This document shows, in pieces, positions 32,455-42,152 of a stretch of 64,000 nucleotides of DNA (the stretch's first letter is position 1; every line of letters starts with the position of its first letter). Under the pieces are notes generated by a model that saw only the letters and a list, made by a program, of their open reading frames with translations, was not told the DNA's origin and searched no databases. Source of the DNA: Halopiger djelfimassiliensis (GTDB lineage: Archaea; Halobacteriota; Halobacteria; Halobacteriales; Natrialbaceae); assembly GCF_000455365.1 (NCBI RefSeq), contig NZ_HG315687.1:186001-250000 (forward strand), read 5' to 3'. Position numbers and translations under genes: made by a program.

Positions 32455-32973
32455 TTACTCGAGCAGGTCGGCCGCTTCTTCGACCTCCATCACGCCCTGC
32501 TGGACGGCGTTCAGGACGCGCAGGATCTCCTCGTCAGGGCCGTCGTCCGCTTTGCCGACCTCGGCGAGCGTTACCTTCTCGGATTTCCCGACGAACTCGG
32601 CGAAATCGACGCCGTCGGCGACGGCCGTCTCCTTTTTGACGCGGTAGTTGCCGCCGTCGGTGACGTAGAGGTCGCCGGGGTGGAAGAAGTACCAGTCCTC
32701 GCGGTCGAACCGGACGCCGATACGGGGTTTCGCGCCGAAGTTCTGCGCGAAGTAGATCAGCGCTTCGACCTCCTCGCCGGTCAGATAGATCGGGTCACCG
32801 GCGCTCGATTTCGCCTCGATCGCGTAGAAGATCTCGCCGTCGCCGGCGAGCACGTCCGGGAGTTCGCGTTCCGTTGCAGAACCGCTTGCGGGTGCACGCA
32901 TCACCGCGAAGCCGGCCTCGTCGAGTTCGTTGACGAGTTCGCGTTCGCGGCGGTCACCCTTCGCCTGAGACAT
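32455..32973 (-). CDS. hjc: Archaeal Holliday junction resolvase Hjc
   Basis: A 172-residue nuclease of the PD-(D/E)xK fold, starting [20 protein letters not shown]. The catalytic residues are visible: E10/E12 region, Asp40 in LPDVLAG, and Glu53-x-Lys55 in AIEAKSS. It cuts four-way junctions symmetrically during homologous recombination. The C-terminal about 45 residues (beyond [20 protein letters not shown]) are an acidic helical extension usual in haloarchaeal Hjc. It is monocistronic. Confidence 0.95.
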   Translation of the reverse strand: MSQAKGDRRERELVNELDEAGFAVMRAPASGSATERELPDVLAGDGEIFYAIEAKSSAGDPIYLTGEEVEALIYFAQNFGAKPRIGVRFDREDWYFFHPGDLYVTDGGNYRVKKETAVADGVDFAEFVGKSEKVTLAEVGKADDGPDEEILRVLNAVQQGVMEVEEAADLLE

Positions 32974-33030
32974 ACCCGTTGCTCGCCGGCGGCACCTAAT
33001 AAAGGAACGGACGCGGCCGTCCGCCGACGG

Positions 33031-33849
33031 CTATCCCGGAACGGCCGCGAGGAGATCGACGAGCAGCGACGGCGTCGGCTCGGCCCCCTCGAGCTCGTAC
33101 TCGATGGCCAGATAGAGAAGGCCGAACTGGAGGGCATTGAAGACGGCGTGGGCGATGATCGGGACGACCAGATTGCGGGTCTTCGCGTAGAGGGCACCGA
33201 AGATGAGCGCGCCGCCGAAGACGACGACGATCGAGACGGCGATCGCGGCGACGGAGTCGGCATAGATCATGTAGACGGGCACGTGAATCAACGCGAAGAT
33301 GCCGCTCGCGATACCCACCGACTGCATCCGAGTGAACGCGGCGTAGAGTCGTTTCTGGACGATATTCCGGAAGAGGAACTCCTCGGCCGGCGCGTTGAAA
33401 AAGAAGACGATTCCGATCATGACGAGGATCATCGTCTGGTCGTTGCCGATGATGCCGACGACTTGGTTGTCCGCGGTCGGCAGCCCCAGCGCCTGCACGA
33501 TGACGCTGACGAGGACGTAAAACACGATCGGGGCCACGATCCCGAGGCCGACGTAGAGCCAGCCGCGTTTCGTGGGAACCTCGAGATCGACGTACGACCA
33601 GCCGCGGTCGGTCGCGGCGAGATAGAGCGCGCCGGCGAGTACGAAGCCGACGAAGTTCAGGATCATGAACCCCGTTCGGGCTTCGATCGAGGCGTCGGCC
33701 GGGGATTCGATCAACGTCGGCTCGAGCAGCAGTGCCGGCGTCGTCGCGAAGTTGGAGACGATGATACCGAAAAGTGCCAGTCCCGCGGCGATAAGCGTCG
33801 CTCTGACGGGGCCGTCTTCACGGATGCGTTGCCCTGTGGGCGTTTCCAT
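33031..33849 (-). CDS. CPBP family intramembrane metalloprotease
   Basis: A 272-residue membrane protein with about seven spans. CPBP motif 1 is APAEEFLFRNIVQKRL, followed by FALIHVPVY and VPIIAHAVFNALQFG, which supply the His residues. Start METPTGQRIREDGPVRATLI at 33849 was chosen because upstream in-frame sequence overlaps the Bat-type gene's 3' end and is Arg-rich. It is similar in topology to, but clearly different from, the CPBP at 30561-31523. Substrate unknown. It lies 59 bp behind the large Bat-type regulator and could be cotranscribed. Confidence 0.9.
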   Translation of the reverse strand: METPTGQRIREDGPVRATLIAAGLALFGIIVSNFATTPALLLEPTLIESPADASIEARTGFMILNFVGFVLAGALYLAATDRGWSYVDLEVPTKRGWLYVGLGIVAPIVFYVLVSVIVQALGLPTADNQVVGIIGNDQTMILVMIGIVFFFNAPAEEFLFRNIVQKRLYAAFTRMQSVGIASGIFALIHVPVYMIYADSVAAIAVSIVVVFGGALIFGALYAKTRNLVVPIIAHAVFNALQFGLLYLAIEYELEGAEPTPSLLVDLLAAVPG

Positions 33850-33908
33850 ACCGCGCAATACATTCACCGTCCCCTTGGTCGTTCCTCTCTCGACCGGTCG
33901 ACGGCGCG

Positions 33909-36900
33909 CTACCCGGCGGGGGCGGCGATGGCTTCCGCTTCGAACAGCTGTTCCAACAGCCGCTGGTGGCCGATCCTGAGGTGACGGTTGACCGTCGGCT
34001 GACTGACGTCGAGCATCGCGGCGATCTCCTCGCCGGTGCTCTCGCGGGGCCACTCGAAGAAGCCGGCGAAGTACGCCGTTCGAAGGACCTCGAGTTGGCG
34101 GTCGGTCAGACCCTCGAACAGCGACGACACCAGCTCCCGTCTGGTATGGGTCTCGCGCTGGACGTGCCGGCGAGAGCGGAGCTCGACGGTCCCGTAGTGG
34201 TCCCGGAGCATGTCGACGAACTCGCGGACGTCGGTTCCTATGGGCACGTCGACCGTGACCGACGTCTCCGTGCCGTCAGCGCGTATCGACCGGGGACTGC
34301 CGCCGTGGCGAACCAGTCGCGAAACGAGCGCATCGCCCGCAACGGTCGCCTCGAACCGCCCCTCGTCGTCCGATTCGCTGATCAGTCGGTACTCCGTGAC
34401 GGAGACGAGATCGTCGAGCGCCGCGGCTACTGTGGCCGGTTCAGCACCGTTCGTCCGGAAGAACAGCAGCGTTTCCGCGGAGGTGTGGGTCCCGAGCCCG
34501 TCGTACTCGACGCGGGCGTCCGTCGCCGTCGCGATCCGGGACAGGATGTCGTCCGAGTCCGCAAGCTCGAGAGTGAGTTCGATGAGGGTTTCGGTATGCA
34601 GCGCTTCCTGGGTTTTCGTCGCGTTGATCGCGTTGGCGATCCCCTCGCCGAGTTCCGTAAACACCGTCCGCTCGAGGTCGGTAAACGCATCTGGTTCGTC
34701 GGCGTACACCGACAGGACGCCGTAGGTGTACTCCTCGAACGCGAGGGGGACGGAAATGACCGACTGGAACCCGGCGTTGAGCGCGCTCGCTCGCCACGTC
34801 CCTTTCTGGAGCCCGTCGACGACGTTTTCGACGACCGTCGGCGTCCCGGTTCGGGCCGTCTGCACTGCCGGTTCCATCGAGGTTTCCCGATCGAGCGGGA
34901 CGGCGTCGAGATACTCCGGGCTGGAGCCGGCCCAGGTGTGGGGTTCGAGCTCCGTCCCGCCGGCGTCAGCGGCACCGATCCACGCGAACTCGACGGTGTC
35001 GGCTTCGACGAGCCGCTCGGGAACGGTACGTTCGATTTCCGATCGGCTCTCGGCACCGATGAGCGACTGGTCGATCCGGCGGATGATCTCGGTAATCGCG
35101 ATCTGCCGTCTGAGCCGTCGGTTTCGGGCCTCCAGTTCGGCGTCGCGCTCTCGAAGGGTCGCCTCGCTTTCGAGGCGGTCGAACGCGGCTTCGGTCGTCG
35201 CGACGAGCGTTTCGATCAGCCGACGCGCCTCGCTGTCGATCGGTCCCGAGTCGGAGACGACCGTGAAGACGCCGTGATCGCCGATCGGAACGACGACGCC
35301 GCTCTCGACGGCGGGGCCGAACACCTGTGACTGATCGAAGGCTGCGGGGTCGTCGATGACCGTCTGTGCACCCGTGATGAACGCGTTCCAGAGCGCCGAG
35401 TCGCCGCCGACCGCGACGGCGGGAATGTCGTCACAGAGATCGGTGAACCCGTCGGTGTGGTCGATCGGCTCCAGCCGATTGACGTCCGGATCGAGCCGAT
35501 AGAGGGCGATGCCGGCCGCCTCGAGGACCTCGTCGGCGGTGTCGACGACCAGTTCCGCCACTCCCCGTTCGGTATCGGCTCCGAGCAGATCGCGAGCGGC
35601 GTCGTGGAGCGACCCGAGGGCCAGTTCGCGCTCCTTGTGTTCGGTGATATCCTGAATCGAGCCCCGGACAGCGACGATCTCGCCGTTCTCGCGGACGGGT
35701 TCGCCGATGCTGCGGACCCACCGTTCGTCACCCGTCGCGGTTCGCAGCCTGTGTTCGAAGTCGTAGCTCTCGCCGTACTCGATCGCACCGGTGACGGCCT
35801 CGTTGACGCGAGCACGGTCGTCGGGATGGGGGAACGACGCGGCCGTCTCGATATCGATCGATTCGCCCAGCGGGAGATCGTAGAGTCGCCGGAGCCCGTC
35901 GGTCATGATCATCCCATATGGATCCGACGTGACGTCGAGTTCCCAGCCGCCGATCCCGGCGATCCGTTCTGCCTGCTCGAGCAGCTCCGTCGTTCGCTCG
36001 AGATCGCGTTCGCGTTCCTTGCGCTCGGTGATGTCCCGGACGACGCCCGCGGTCCCGGCGAACCCGCCGTCGTCGGACGGCAACAGCGCCATGTGGTTTT
36101 CCGTCTCGATCACGTCGCCGTCTTTGGTCACGAGCGTCATCTCGAAGGTCCGTGACGGTTCGTTTGCCGCCAACAGCTCCCGAATCAACGCCTGCCCCGT
36201 CTCGATGTCCGTCCGTGTCATTACCGTCGAGACGTGTTCACCGATCAACTCGTCGGGTTCGTACCCCACCAGCGACCGGGTGGCGTCGTTGAGAAACCGG
36301 AAGTATCCCTCCTCGTCGAGCACGTAGATCAGTTCGTCGAGCGCCTGAATGATGGTTTCCGAGCGCTCGAGTTCGTGTTCGCGCTCCTTTCGATCGGTGA
36401 TGTCCTGAATCGAGCCGCGAACGGTAACGATTTCGCTGCCGCCGTCGGCCCGGCCGTTCGTAGAGGACTCGCGCACGGGTTCACCGATGGTTCTGACCCA
36501 TCGCTTTCGGCCATCCGCGGTGGTCATTCGTAACTCGAGATCGTACGGCTCGCCGTCCTCGACCGCCCGTTCGACCGCCGCCTGAAGCTTCGGTTGGTCG
36601 TCGGGATGGTAGAACGCGAGGGCCTGTTCGAGGTCGACCCCGTCGTCGGACGGGAGGCCGTGGATGCGGGCGGTTTCGGTCGACCACCGTGGCTCGTACG
36701 GTTCGTCGTTGACGTCCAGCTCCCAGGCCCCGACGCTTGCCAGTCGCTGGGCCTGTTCGAGGAGATGGGTCGTTCGCTCGAGTTCGCGCTCGTAGCGTTT
36801 GCGGTCGGAGATGTCCCGCCCGATCCCGACTTCGACCGGGTTGCCGTCGGGGTCCTCGAGCACCGATGCGGTGAACTCGTAGGGGATTCGCTCGCCGTCT

Positions 36901-38090
36901 TTGGTCACCAGTTTCGCTTCGACGCGGGTGTCGCCCGTCTCGAAGGCCTCCGTCATCGATTCCCGAATCTCCGCTTTGGTTGCGTCGTCGAAGAAATCCA
37001 GTGCGGTCATATCGTCGATTTCCGCGTGCGTGTATCCGGTGACTTCGGCCAGCGTCTCGTTCCAGCGTACGAAGGTCCCGTCCCGGTCGAGTACGTAGAA
37101 CAGATCGTCGACGGCGTCGAGCATGTCGTCGATGAACGTCCGGTACTGTTCCAGGTATCGCTCGCGTTCGCGCCGCTCGAACTCGTGGCTCACCCACCGG
37201 GTCATCAGATCGACGAACGTTTTTTCGGCTGTCGTAAACGGCTCGTCGTGGGAGTCGCGGTCGAGAAAACAGAGCGTCCCGTACAGTTCGTTTCGAACCT
37301 CGATCTTCCCCCCGAGATAGCAACTGATTCCCAACTCCTCGTAGCTGGGATCGTCCTCGAACCCCTCCGCGGCGGCGTCGTAGATGCCGAGGATGTCGTC
37401 GGACGTAACGGTCTTTCGACAGTACATCTTCGACAGCACCGTCTCGTCGCCCTCCCGAACGAAGTCGCTTCCGTATACCGCTCGGATCTCGTAGTGTCCG
37501 GTTTCCTCGTCGATGTGTGAAATGGTCCCGACTTCGACCCCGAGCCGTTCGCACCCGAGTTCGAGGATGCGACGGATCTTCTCCTCGTGGCTCGCTGTGG
37601 GGTCCGACGTGATGCGGTAGAGTCGCTTCCGATAGCGTTCGTTCTCCGCGACCTGTCGCTCTCGCTCCTGAATCGTCGTCGTCAGGTCATCGATCACCGC
37701 CGACAGGCGGCCGATGTCGTCGTCGCGCTCGAGGGGGAGATCCGCGTTCTCGGATCGCCGATCGAGCTCGTCCTCGAGCTCGCTGTCGGCTGTCTCCAGC
37801 TGTTCGATGTACTCTTCGACTTCCCCCGTGAGTTGTTCGATAGCCCGTTCCCGATCGGCGTCTTCCCGCGCGGCGAGACCGATCACGCCCGGCAGGAGCG
37901 GACCGATACCGAAACCCGGCTCCGGACCCATCCCGACAGCGAGCGCGAAACCGATGCCGAGCAGAGCCGAACCGACGCAGACGGCGATCGCGAGCGATCC
38001 GGTTTCGAACCGTCCCGTCGATCGGCTCCGTTCGGGCCGTCGGCGACGATGCTGTCGGGGGGACCGACCGCGGCGCAAGGCGGCGGGCAT
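33909..38090 (-). CDS. Multi-sensor bacterio-opsin activator (Bat)-type transcriptional regulator
   Basis: A 1393-residue protein. N-terminal TM segments (about 31-75) and a coiled linker precede a GAF domain (about 160-310). Four PAS/PAC modules follow (about 320-830), with linkers such as DISDRKRYERELERTTHLLE and SIQDITDRKEREHELERSET. Then come two GAF domains (about 840-975 and 990-1140) and the bacterio-opsin activator C-terminal part, ending in HTH_10 (about 1300-1393: LTDRQLEVLRTAYFAGFFEW and ISQPTVNRHLRIGHQRLLEQ-like). No kinase domain, so it acts as a one-component, membrane-tethered regulator. TATA element 26 bp upstream of ATG 38090. Signals likely redox/light/gas-type but not predictable. 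The domain count is unusually high. Confidence 0.92.
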   Translation of the reverse strand: MPAALRRGRSPRQHRRRRPERSRSTGRFETGSLAIAVCVGSALLGIGFALAVGMGPEPGFGIGPLLPGVIGLAAREDADRERAIEQLTGEVEEYIEQLETADSELEDELDRRSENADLPLERDDDIGRLSAVIDDLTTTIQERERQVAENERYRKRLYRITSDPTASHEEKIRRILELGCERLGVEVGTISHIDEETGHYEIRAVYGSDFVREGDETVLSKMYCRKTVTSDDILGIYDAAAEGFEDDPSYEELGISCYLGGKIEVRNELYGTLCFLDRDSHDEPFTTAEKTFVDLMTRWVSHEFERRERERYLEQYRTFIDDMLDAVDDLFYVLDRDGTFVRWNETLAEVTGYTHAEIDDMTALDFFDDATKAEIRESMTEAFETGDTRVEAKLVTKDGERIPYEFTASVLEDPDGNPVEVGIGRDISDRKRYERELERTTHLLEQAQRLASVGAWELDVNDEPYEPRWSTETARIHGLPSDDGVDLEQALAFYHPDDQPKLQAAVERAVEDGEPYDLELRMTTADGRKRWVRTIGEPVRESSTNGRADGGSEIVTVRGSIQDITDRKEREHELERSETIIQALDELIYVLDEEGYFRFLNDATRSLVGYEPDELIGEHVSTVMTRTDIETGQALIRELLAANEPSRTFEMTLVTKDGDVIETENHMALLPSDDGGFAGTAGVVRDITERKERERDLERTTELLEQAERIAGIGGWELDVTSDPYGMIMTDGLRRLYDLPLGESIDIETAASFPHPDDRARVNEAVTGAIEYGESYDFEHRLRTATGDERWVRSIGEPVRENGEIVAVRGSIQDITEHKERELALGSLHDAARDLLGADTERGVAELVVDTADEVLEAAGIALYRLDPDVNRLEPIDHTDGFTDLCDDIPAVAVGGDSALWNAFITGAQTVIDDPAAFDQSQVFGPAVESGVVVPIGDHGVFTVVSDSGPIDSEARRLIETLVATTEAAFDRLESEATLRERDAELEARNRRLRRQIAITEIIRRIDQSLIGAESRSEIERTVPERLVEADTVEFAWIGAADAGGTELEPHTWAGSSPEYLDAVPLDRETSMEPAVQTARTGTPTVVENVVDGLQKGTWRASALNAGFQSVISVPLAFEEYTYGVLSVYADEPDAFTDLERTVFTELGEGIANAINATKTQEALHTETLIELTLELADSDDILSRIATATDARVEYDGLGTHTSAETLLFFRTNGAEPATVAAALDDLVSVTEYRLISESDDEGRFEATVAGDALVSRLVRHGGSPRSIRADGTETSVTVDVPIGTDVREFVDMLRDHYGTVELRSRRHVQRETHTRRELVSSLFEGLTDRQLEVLRTAYFAGFFEWPRESTGEEIAAMLDVSQPTVNRHLRIGHQRLLEQLFEAEAIAAPAG

Positions 38091-38112
38091 ATCCCCAATA
38101 TGGATTGAGCGG

Positions 38113-38120
38113 GAATTATA
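38113..38120 (-). promoter_or_regulatory. TATA-like element of the multi-sensor Bat gene
   Basis: Minus-strand TATAATTC is centred about 26 bp before the ATG at 38090, indicating a leaderless transcript. Confidence 0.65.
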
Positions 38121-38351
38121 CGTTTGGTGGCTGCTGGAAGAAAGTCGTAAAGTTTAGTGAGTGTCCACGGCCGTTCGAACCGGGGCTGTCGGGTCCAGTC
38201 CCGTTCCGGGCCTGCCCAGTGTCGGGACGGCGGTCGTCGCGGCCGCTGGGGTCGATTCTGCGCTGACTTCTATACATGTAGTGTCCGAACGTGGTCGGGA
38301 TTACGTGTATAACGGACAGCGGGATGCCCGCCGATCGCGTTCGTACGAGTA

Positions 38352-38615
38352 ATGCCAGAAATGACCCTCGACCACTATCAGGATTCCCCCAGTCTCCGAG
38401 TCATCGACGCGCTCGCGGCCGCAACCGAAACCGATCCGCTCGAGCTCGATCCGCTGTACGACGCCGTCGATCCCGAAGCGCTGGACCGGCTTTTCGGTCC
38501 CGAGGCGAACGGGAACGCCACGGTCCAGTTCGCATACGACGACCACGCGGTCGAGATCCGGAGCGACGGAACCGTCTCCGTCGACGGAACGGTCTACGAC
38601 CATGACCGAGCGTAA
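38352..38615 (+). CDS. HalOD1 output domain protein
   Basis: An 87-residue single-domain protein starting MPEMTLDHYQDSPSLRVIDA. It follows the HalOD1 pattern (LRVIDALAAATETDPLELDP, LYDAVDPEALDRLF, then a beta-hairpin VQFAYDDHAVEIRSDGTVSV), a haloarchaeal output domain often attached to or next to receiver/PAS proteins. Here it is free-standing. An ATG three codons in (38361) is an equally good start. The pseudo-receiver/PAS gene begins 90 bp downstream on the same strand, so the pair is probably functionally linked. Confidence 0.8.
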   Translation: MPEMTLDHYQDSPSLRVIDALAAATETDPLELDPLYDAVDPEALDRLFGPEANGNATVQFAYDDHAVEIRSDGTVSVDGTVYDHDRA

Positions 38616-38705
38616 GCGCCGCCTGTCGACACGTCGCCCGATCGCGGTCGTTCGACCCGCGGCACGGTTTCGGCTGCAACTGGCCCCGCACGCGGGAGTT
38701 CAGTG

Positions 38706-39476
38706 ATGCTTCGATCGATGTCGCCACCGGATCCGGACTCCCGAACGAGACGGACGCCGATCACCGTCCTCGTCGTCGCCGAACAGCCGTCCCTGGAACG
38801 GATCGAGGCAATCCTCGGCGACGCCGATCGACTCGAGGTACGGACGGCGTCGACCGTCTCGGACGCCCTCGATCGCCTCGCCGACGTCGACTGTCTCGTC
38901 CTCGTTCCGTCGGTTTCGGACGCGAAAGCCACAGCCGTGGTTGACCGTCTCAGACAACGTCTACCCGACCTTCCGATCGTCGTGCTCGATGACGAGTCCG
39001 CACCCGCGTCGTTACCCGCCGACGCCGCGGGATCACGTCAGTGGGTCGACCACGTCGTCGTCGACCCCGAGCGCAGTGATTCGGTCCTCCTCGAGCGATT
39101 GGGCCGGCGTGTCCGTTCGCTCGTCGAACGCCGTCGGCTCGCTGCGCTGTCGAGACGATCGCTCGCGAGCGTCGAACTCGCCAAGGACGCGATCGCGATC
39201 GTCGGCGTCGACGACGAAATCGAGTTCGCCAACCACTCCTATGCGGTCCAGTTCGGGTACGATCGCGCCGAACTCCGTGGGGTCCCGTGGCAGCAACTCT
39301 TTACCGACGACACCGTCGACCGTCTCGAGTCGACCGCGATCCCGACCGCCGCTGAGGGCTGGCGCTGGACCGGCACCTGTACCGCCCGGCGATCAACGGG
39401 CAAGACCTTCACCGCGCAGGTTCGACTGGGTGGTCTCGAGGACGGCAGTCTCGTGTTCGTCGTCGATGGGGTCTAG
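38706..39476 (+). CDS. Pseudo-receiver plus PAS domain protein
   Basis: About 256 residues. The N-terminal half (TVLVVAEQPSLERIEAILGD to RVRSLVERRRLAALSRR) has the alternating beta/alpha pattern of a receiver domain. However, the acidic pair is replaced by Ala-Glu (VVAEQ), and the phosphoacceptor position reads LVLVPSVSD with no Asp in register, so it is probably not phosphorylatable. A PAS domain follows (about 150-256: ASVELAKDAIAIVGVDDEIE, GYDRAELRGVPWQQLFTDD). No output kinase or HTH is attached. ATG 38706 is used; GTG 38703 and ATG 38718 are alternatives. Its 3' end overlaps the convergent neighbour by 4 nt. Confidence 0.75.
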   Translation: MLRSMSPPDPDSRTRRTPITVLVVAEQPSLERIEAILGDADRLEVRTASTVSDALDRLADVDCLVLVPSVSDAKATAVVDRLRQRLPDLPIVVLDDESAPASLPADAAGSRQWVDHVVVDPERSDSVLLERLGRRVRSLVERRRLAALSRRSLASVELAKDAIAIVGVDDEIEFANHSYAVQFGYDRAELRGVPWQQLFTDDTVDRLESTAIPTAAEGWRWTGTCTARRSTGKTFTAQVRLGGLEDGSLVFVVDGV

Positions 39477-40147
39477 ATGGTCACCGCATACATCACGCCG
39501 AGGACGGCGAGCATGAGGGTCACGATGGCGCTCCGGGTCACCCACGGCTCCCGTCGTTCCCGCCAGTTGTTGAGCCGTACCGTCGGCACCCGTTTCACCT
39601 GTTTGATCCCGCGTTCGGACTGATAGGTGAACACGACCGGAAGCCGGTACGTTCCCGGGGGTGCACGCGCACGCGTGTTGAGTTCGAGGATGTACGCCGC
39701 GGCGGCGCGGTGGTTCCCCTCGAGTGGCTCCCGCCGCATGGCGTGCTCTTCCACGGTTTTACCGCGTCGGAACGCCGACAGCTCCGACTCGGCGGCGCGG
39801 TCGGCTTCCCCGTCGGTGTCGTCGTCCGTGTCGGTCCCCGTGCCCGTATTTCGGCGCACGACGCCGGGGTCGTCGAGATCGATCACGTCGTCGTGATCGT
39901 AGAACAGGCTCAACGAGACTTCCTCGATGTCCCTGACGCCCGAGACGAAAATACCCATCTCGAGGTGGTCTCCCGGATCGATACGTGATTGCCTGAGGAA
40001 CACGTCGAGTTCGGTCGTCCCGAGGTCGCTCCCACCCCACATCGACACCGCGATTTCGACTTGTCCGTCGGTGTCGATACTCGAGCGTTCGAAGATGGGC
40101 GCGACGGAGTACTCCGTCGGTCCCTCGGATCCGGTCCCCCCACTCAT
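39473..40147 (-). CDS. Tail-anchored membrane protein of unknown function
   Basis: A 224-residue protein starting MSGGTGSEGPTEYSVAPIFE. The body looks beta-rich (QVEIAVSMWGGSDLGTTELD, HLEMGIFVSGVRDIEEVSLS, GTYRLPVVFTYQSERGIKQV), suggesting one or two Ig-like domains, with an acidic Thr/Asp linker (NTGTGTDTDDDTDGEAD) between. A single C-terminal TM, VTRSAIVTLMLAVLGVMYAV, ends the protein, so the soluble part is probably cytoplasmic. No N-terminal signal. I do not recognise the family. It is convergent with the pseudo-receiver gene, overlapping it by 4 nt. Confidence 0.7.
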   Translation of the reverse strand: MSGGTGSEGPTEYSVAPIFERSSIDTDGQVEIAVSMWGGSDLGTTELDVFLRQSRIDPGDHLEMGIFVSGVRDIEEVSLSLFYDHDDVIDLDDPGVVRRNTGTGTDTDDDTDGEADRAAESELSAFRRGKTVEEHAMRREPLEGNHRAAAAYILELNTRARAPPGTYRLPVVFTYQSERGIKQVKRVPTVRLNNWRERREPWVTRSAIVTLMLAVLGVMYAVTI

Positions 40148-40579
40148 TGAGTACCGTACGTATTCCGCTCGGCCTAGTTCATACCTTCGGCCGAACGCGA
40201 CTGCTCGAGCGGAGCGATGGCGAAGACCGGTCGCCAGTCCCGGCTCCTGTCGTGTGTTTGGACAACCGGGGTGTGTTCCCGCTGTTCAGGTCTTTCTGGT
40301 GGTCTACATGATATGATTTCTAATGGACATAATACTAACTCATTATCATGGCATATATGTTATAACAATCGCTCTCAGCGACTCAAGCCGCTCCGTCGCG
40401 GAGCCACGTTTTTCGATCGTCCCGCGGGAAGCGTCCGTTCGTCCGCGAGCGAAGCGACACAGTGGTTCGTGCTGAGAAGTCGGTGAACTGAACCACCGTG
40501 GTATCGCCCGCAAAAGGCTACGGTGACCGGCATCGTCGATCACTGACGTGATCGGCGATCGGTCACTGGCCGGTTCGCG
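40148..40579. other. Intergenic region with an AT-rich island
   Basis: About 430 bp between the tail-anchored protein's start and the 3' end of ahcY. Roughly 40310-40370 is markedly AT-rich (for example ATATGATTTCTAATGG and GCATATATGTTATAAC) compared with both flanks. It could hold a promoter in either direction, but no supported gene follows on either side. No RNA gene is recognised. Confidence 0.45.
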
Positions 40580-41863
40580 TTACGTCCCGTGGTCCCACGA
40601 GTCCATGTACTCGCGCTGGGTGTCCGTCAGCGAGTCGTACTCGACGCCCTCGGCGGCGAGTTTGATCTCGGCGATCTCGCGGTCGAGTTCGTCGGGCACG
40701 TCGTGGACACCTGGCCCGTACCGGTCGCCGTTCTCGAGCATCTCTCGGACACAGACGGCCTGGATGCCGAACGACTGGTCCATGACCTCGACGGGGTGGC
40801 CAAGCGAGACGGGCGCGGCGAGGTTCACGAGTCGGCCCTCGGCGATGACGTTCAGCCGGCGGCCGTCCTCGAGTTCGTAGGCCTCGACGCCGTCGCGAGC
40901 CTCGTAGCGGTCGACCGCGAGGTCCTCGAGCGCGTCGAGGTCGATCTCGATGTCGAAGTGGCCGGCGTTGGCCAGCAGGACGCCGTCGGCCATCTTCTCG
41001 AAGTGCTCCTCGACGATGACGTCGCGGTTGCCCGTCGTCGTCAGGAAGACGTCGCCGACCTCGGCGGCCTCGTCCATCGGCATGACCTCGTAGCCCTCCA
41101 TGTGGGCCTCGAGGGCGCGGCGAGGCTCGACCTCGGTGACGATGACGTTGGCGTTCTGGCCCGCCGCTTTCTTCGCGACGCCCTTGCCGCAGTAGCCATA
41201 GCCCGCGACGACGACGTTCTTGCCGGCCCACGAGAGGTTCGTGGTCATCGCGATCGACGCCAGCGAGGACTCGCCGGTGCCGTGGACGTTGTCGAACAGC
41301 CGTTTCATCGGCGTGTCGTTGACCGCGAAGACGGGGTACTCGAGGGCACCGTCGTCGTCCATCGCGCGCAGGCGGTGGACGCCGGTGGTCGTCTCCTCAC
41401 AGCCCCCGACGATGCCGTCGATCAGTTCGGGGTAGTCCTCGTGGATCGCCGCGACCAGATCCATCCCGTCGTCGACGGTGATCGTCGGCTCGTGGTCGAT
41501 GACGGCTTCGATGGCGGCGTAGTACTCCTCGTCGTCGACGCCGCGTTTGGCGTAGCTGGTGATCGACTCGTGGGCATCCAGCGCCGCCGAGACGTCGTCG
41601 TGGGTCGAGAGCGGATTACAGCCGGTGACGGCGACCTCCGCGCCGCCCTCGGCTAACGTTTCGACGAGCATCGCCGTCTTTGCCTCGACGTGCATCGCCA
41701 TCGCGATGCGTTCGCCCTCGAAGGGCTGGTCCGCGACGAACTCCTCGCGGACGGACTCGAGAATCGGCATGTGCTGGGCGGCCCAGTCCATCTTGCGCCG
41801 CCCTTCCTCGCGGGCGGCCTCGAGATCGTCCACCTGTTCGCTGATCGGCGGGTACTCGGTCAT
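40580..41863 (-). CDS. ahcY: Adenosylhomocysteinase
   Basis: A 427-residue NAD-dependent S-adenosylhomocysteine hydrolase. Start [20 protein letters not shown] at 41863 is supported by an AT-rich TATA-like element about 27 bp upstream; a longer frame upstream is Arg/Thr-rich shadow. Motifs: [31 protein letters not shown], the NAD-binding [33 protein letters not shown] and the C-terminal [14 protein letters not shown]. It splits SAH to homocysteine and adenosine, relieving methyltransferase inhibition. The nearby deaminase at 42945-44243 acts on related SAM by-products. Confidence 0.96.
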   Translation of the reverse strand: MTEYPPISEQVDDLEAAREEGRRKMDWAAQHMPILESVREEFVADQPFEGERIAMAMHVEAKTAMLVETLAEGGAEVAVTGCNPLSTHDDVSAALDAHESITSYAKRGVDDEEYYAAIEAVIDHEPTITVDDGMDLVAAIHEDYPELIDGIVGGCEETTTGVHRLRAMDDDGALEYPVFAVNDTPMKRLFDNVHGTGESSLASIAMTTNLSWAGKNVVVAGYGYCGKGVAKKAAGQNANVIVTEVEPRRALEAHMEGYEVMPMDEAAEVGDVFLTTTGNRDVIVEEHFEKMADGVLLANAGHFDIEIDLDALEDLAVDRYEARDGVEAYELEDGRRLNVIAEGRLVNLAAPVSLGHPVEVMDQSFGIQAVCVREMLENGDRYGPGVHDVPDELDREIAEIKLAAEGVEYDSLTDTQREYMDSWDHGT

Positions 41864-42152
41864 GGATTGACTGAGTGGGACCGTCGCCAAAACGCTACCG
41901 AACCGGCCGCGGGAGTTCGGTACTGCACGGACGGCTATCGGAGTCTCCGTGGCCGTCGAATGGGGGTGAAAAGGCGAATCGTGTCGACCGGTAGGTGCCG
42001 TGCTCGTGTGTGCCCACCTTCGGGATGCTCGTCGATCCCGGAGCGTGGGAGCGTCGTTCGACACCGGCGACGGAACGTACTGGTGCCTCTGACAACGTTC
42101 GTCGTCGATCCGTCGTCCGCTGTCGTTCGAACGGTGGTGTACGGAGTGGTGA

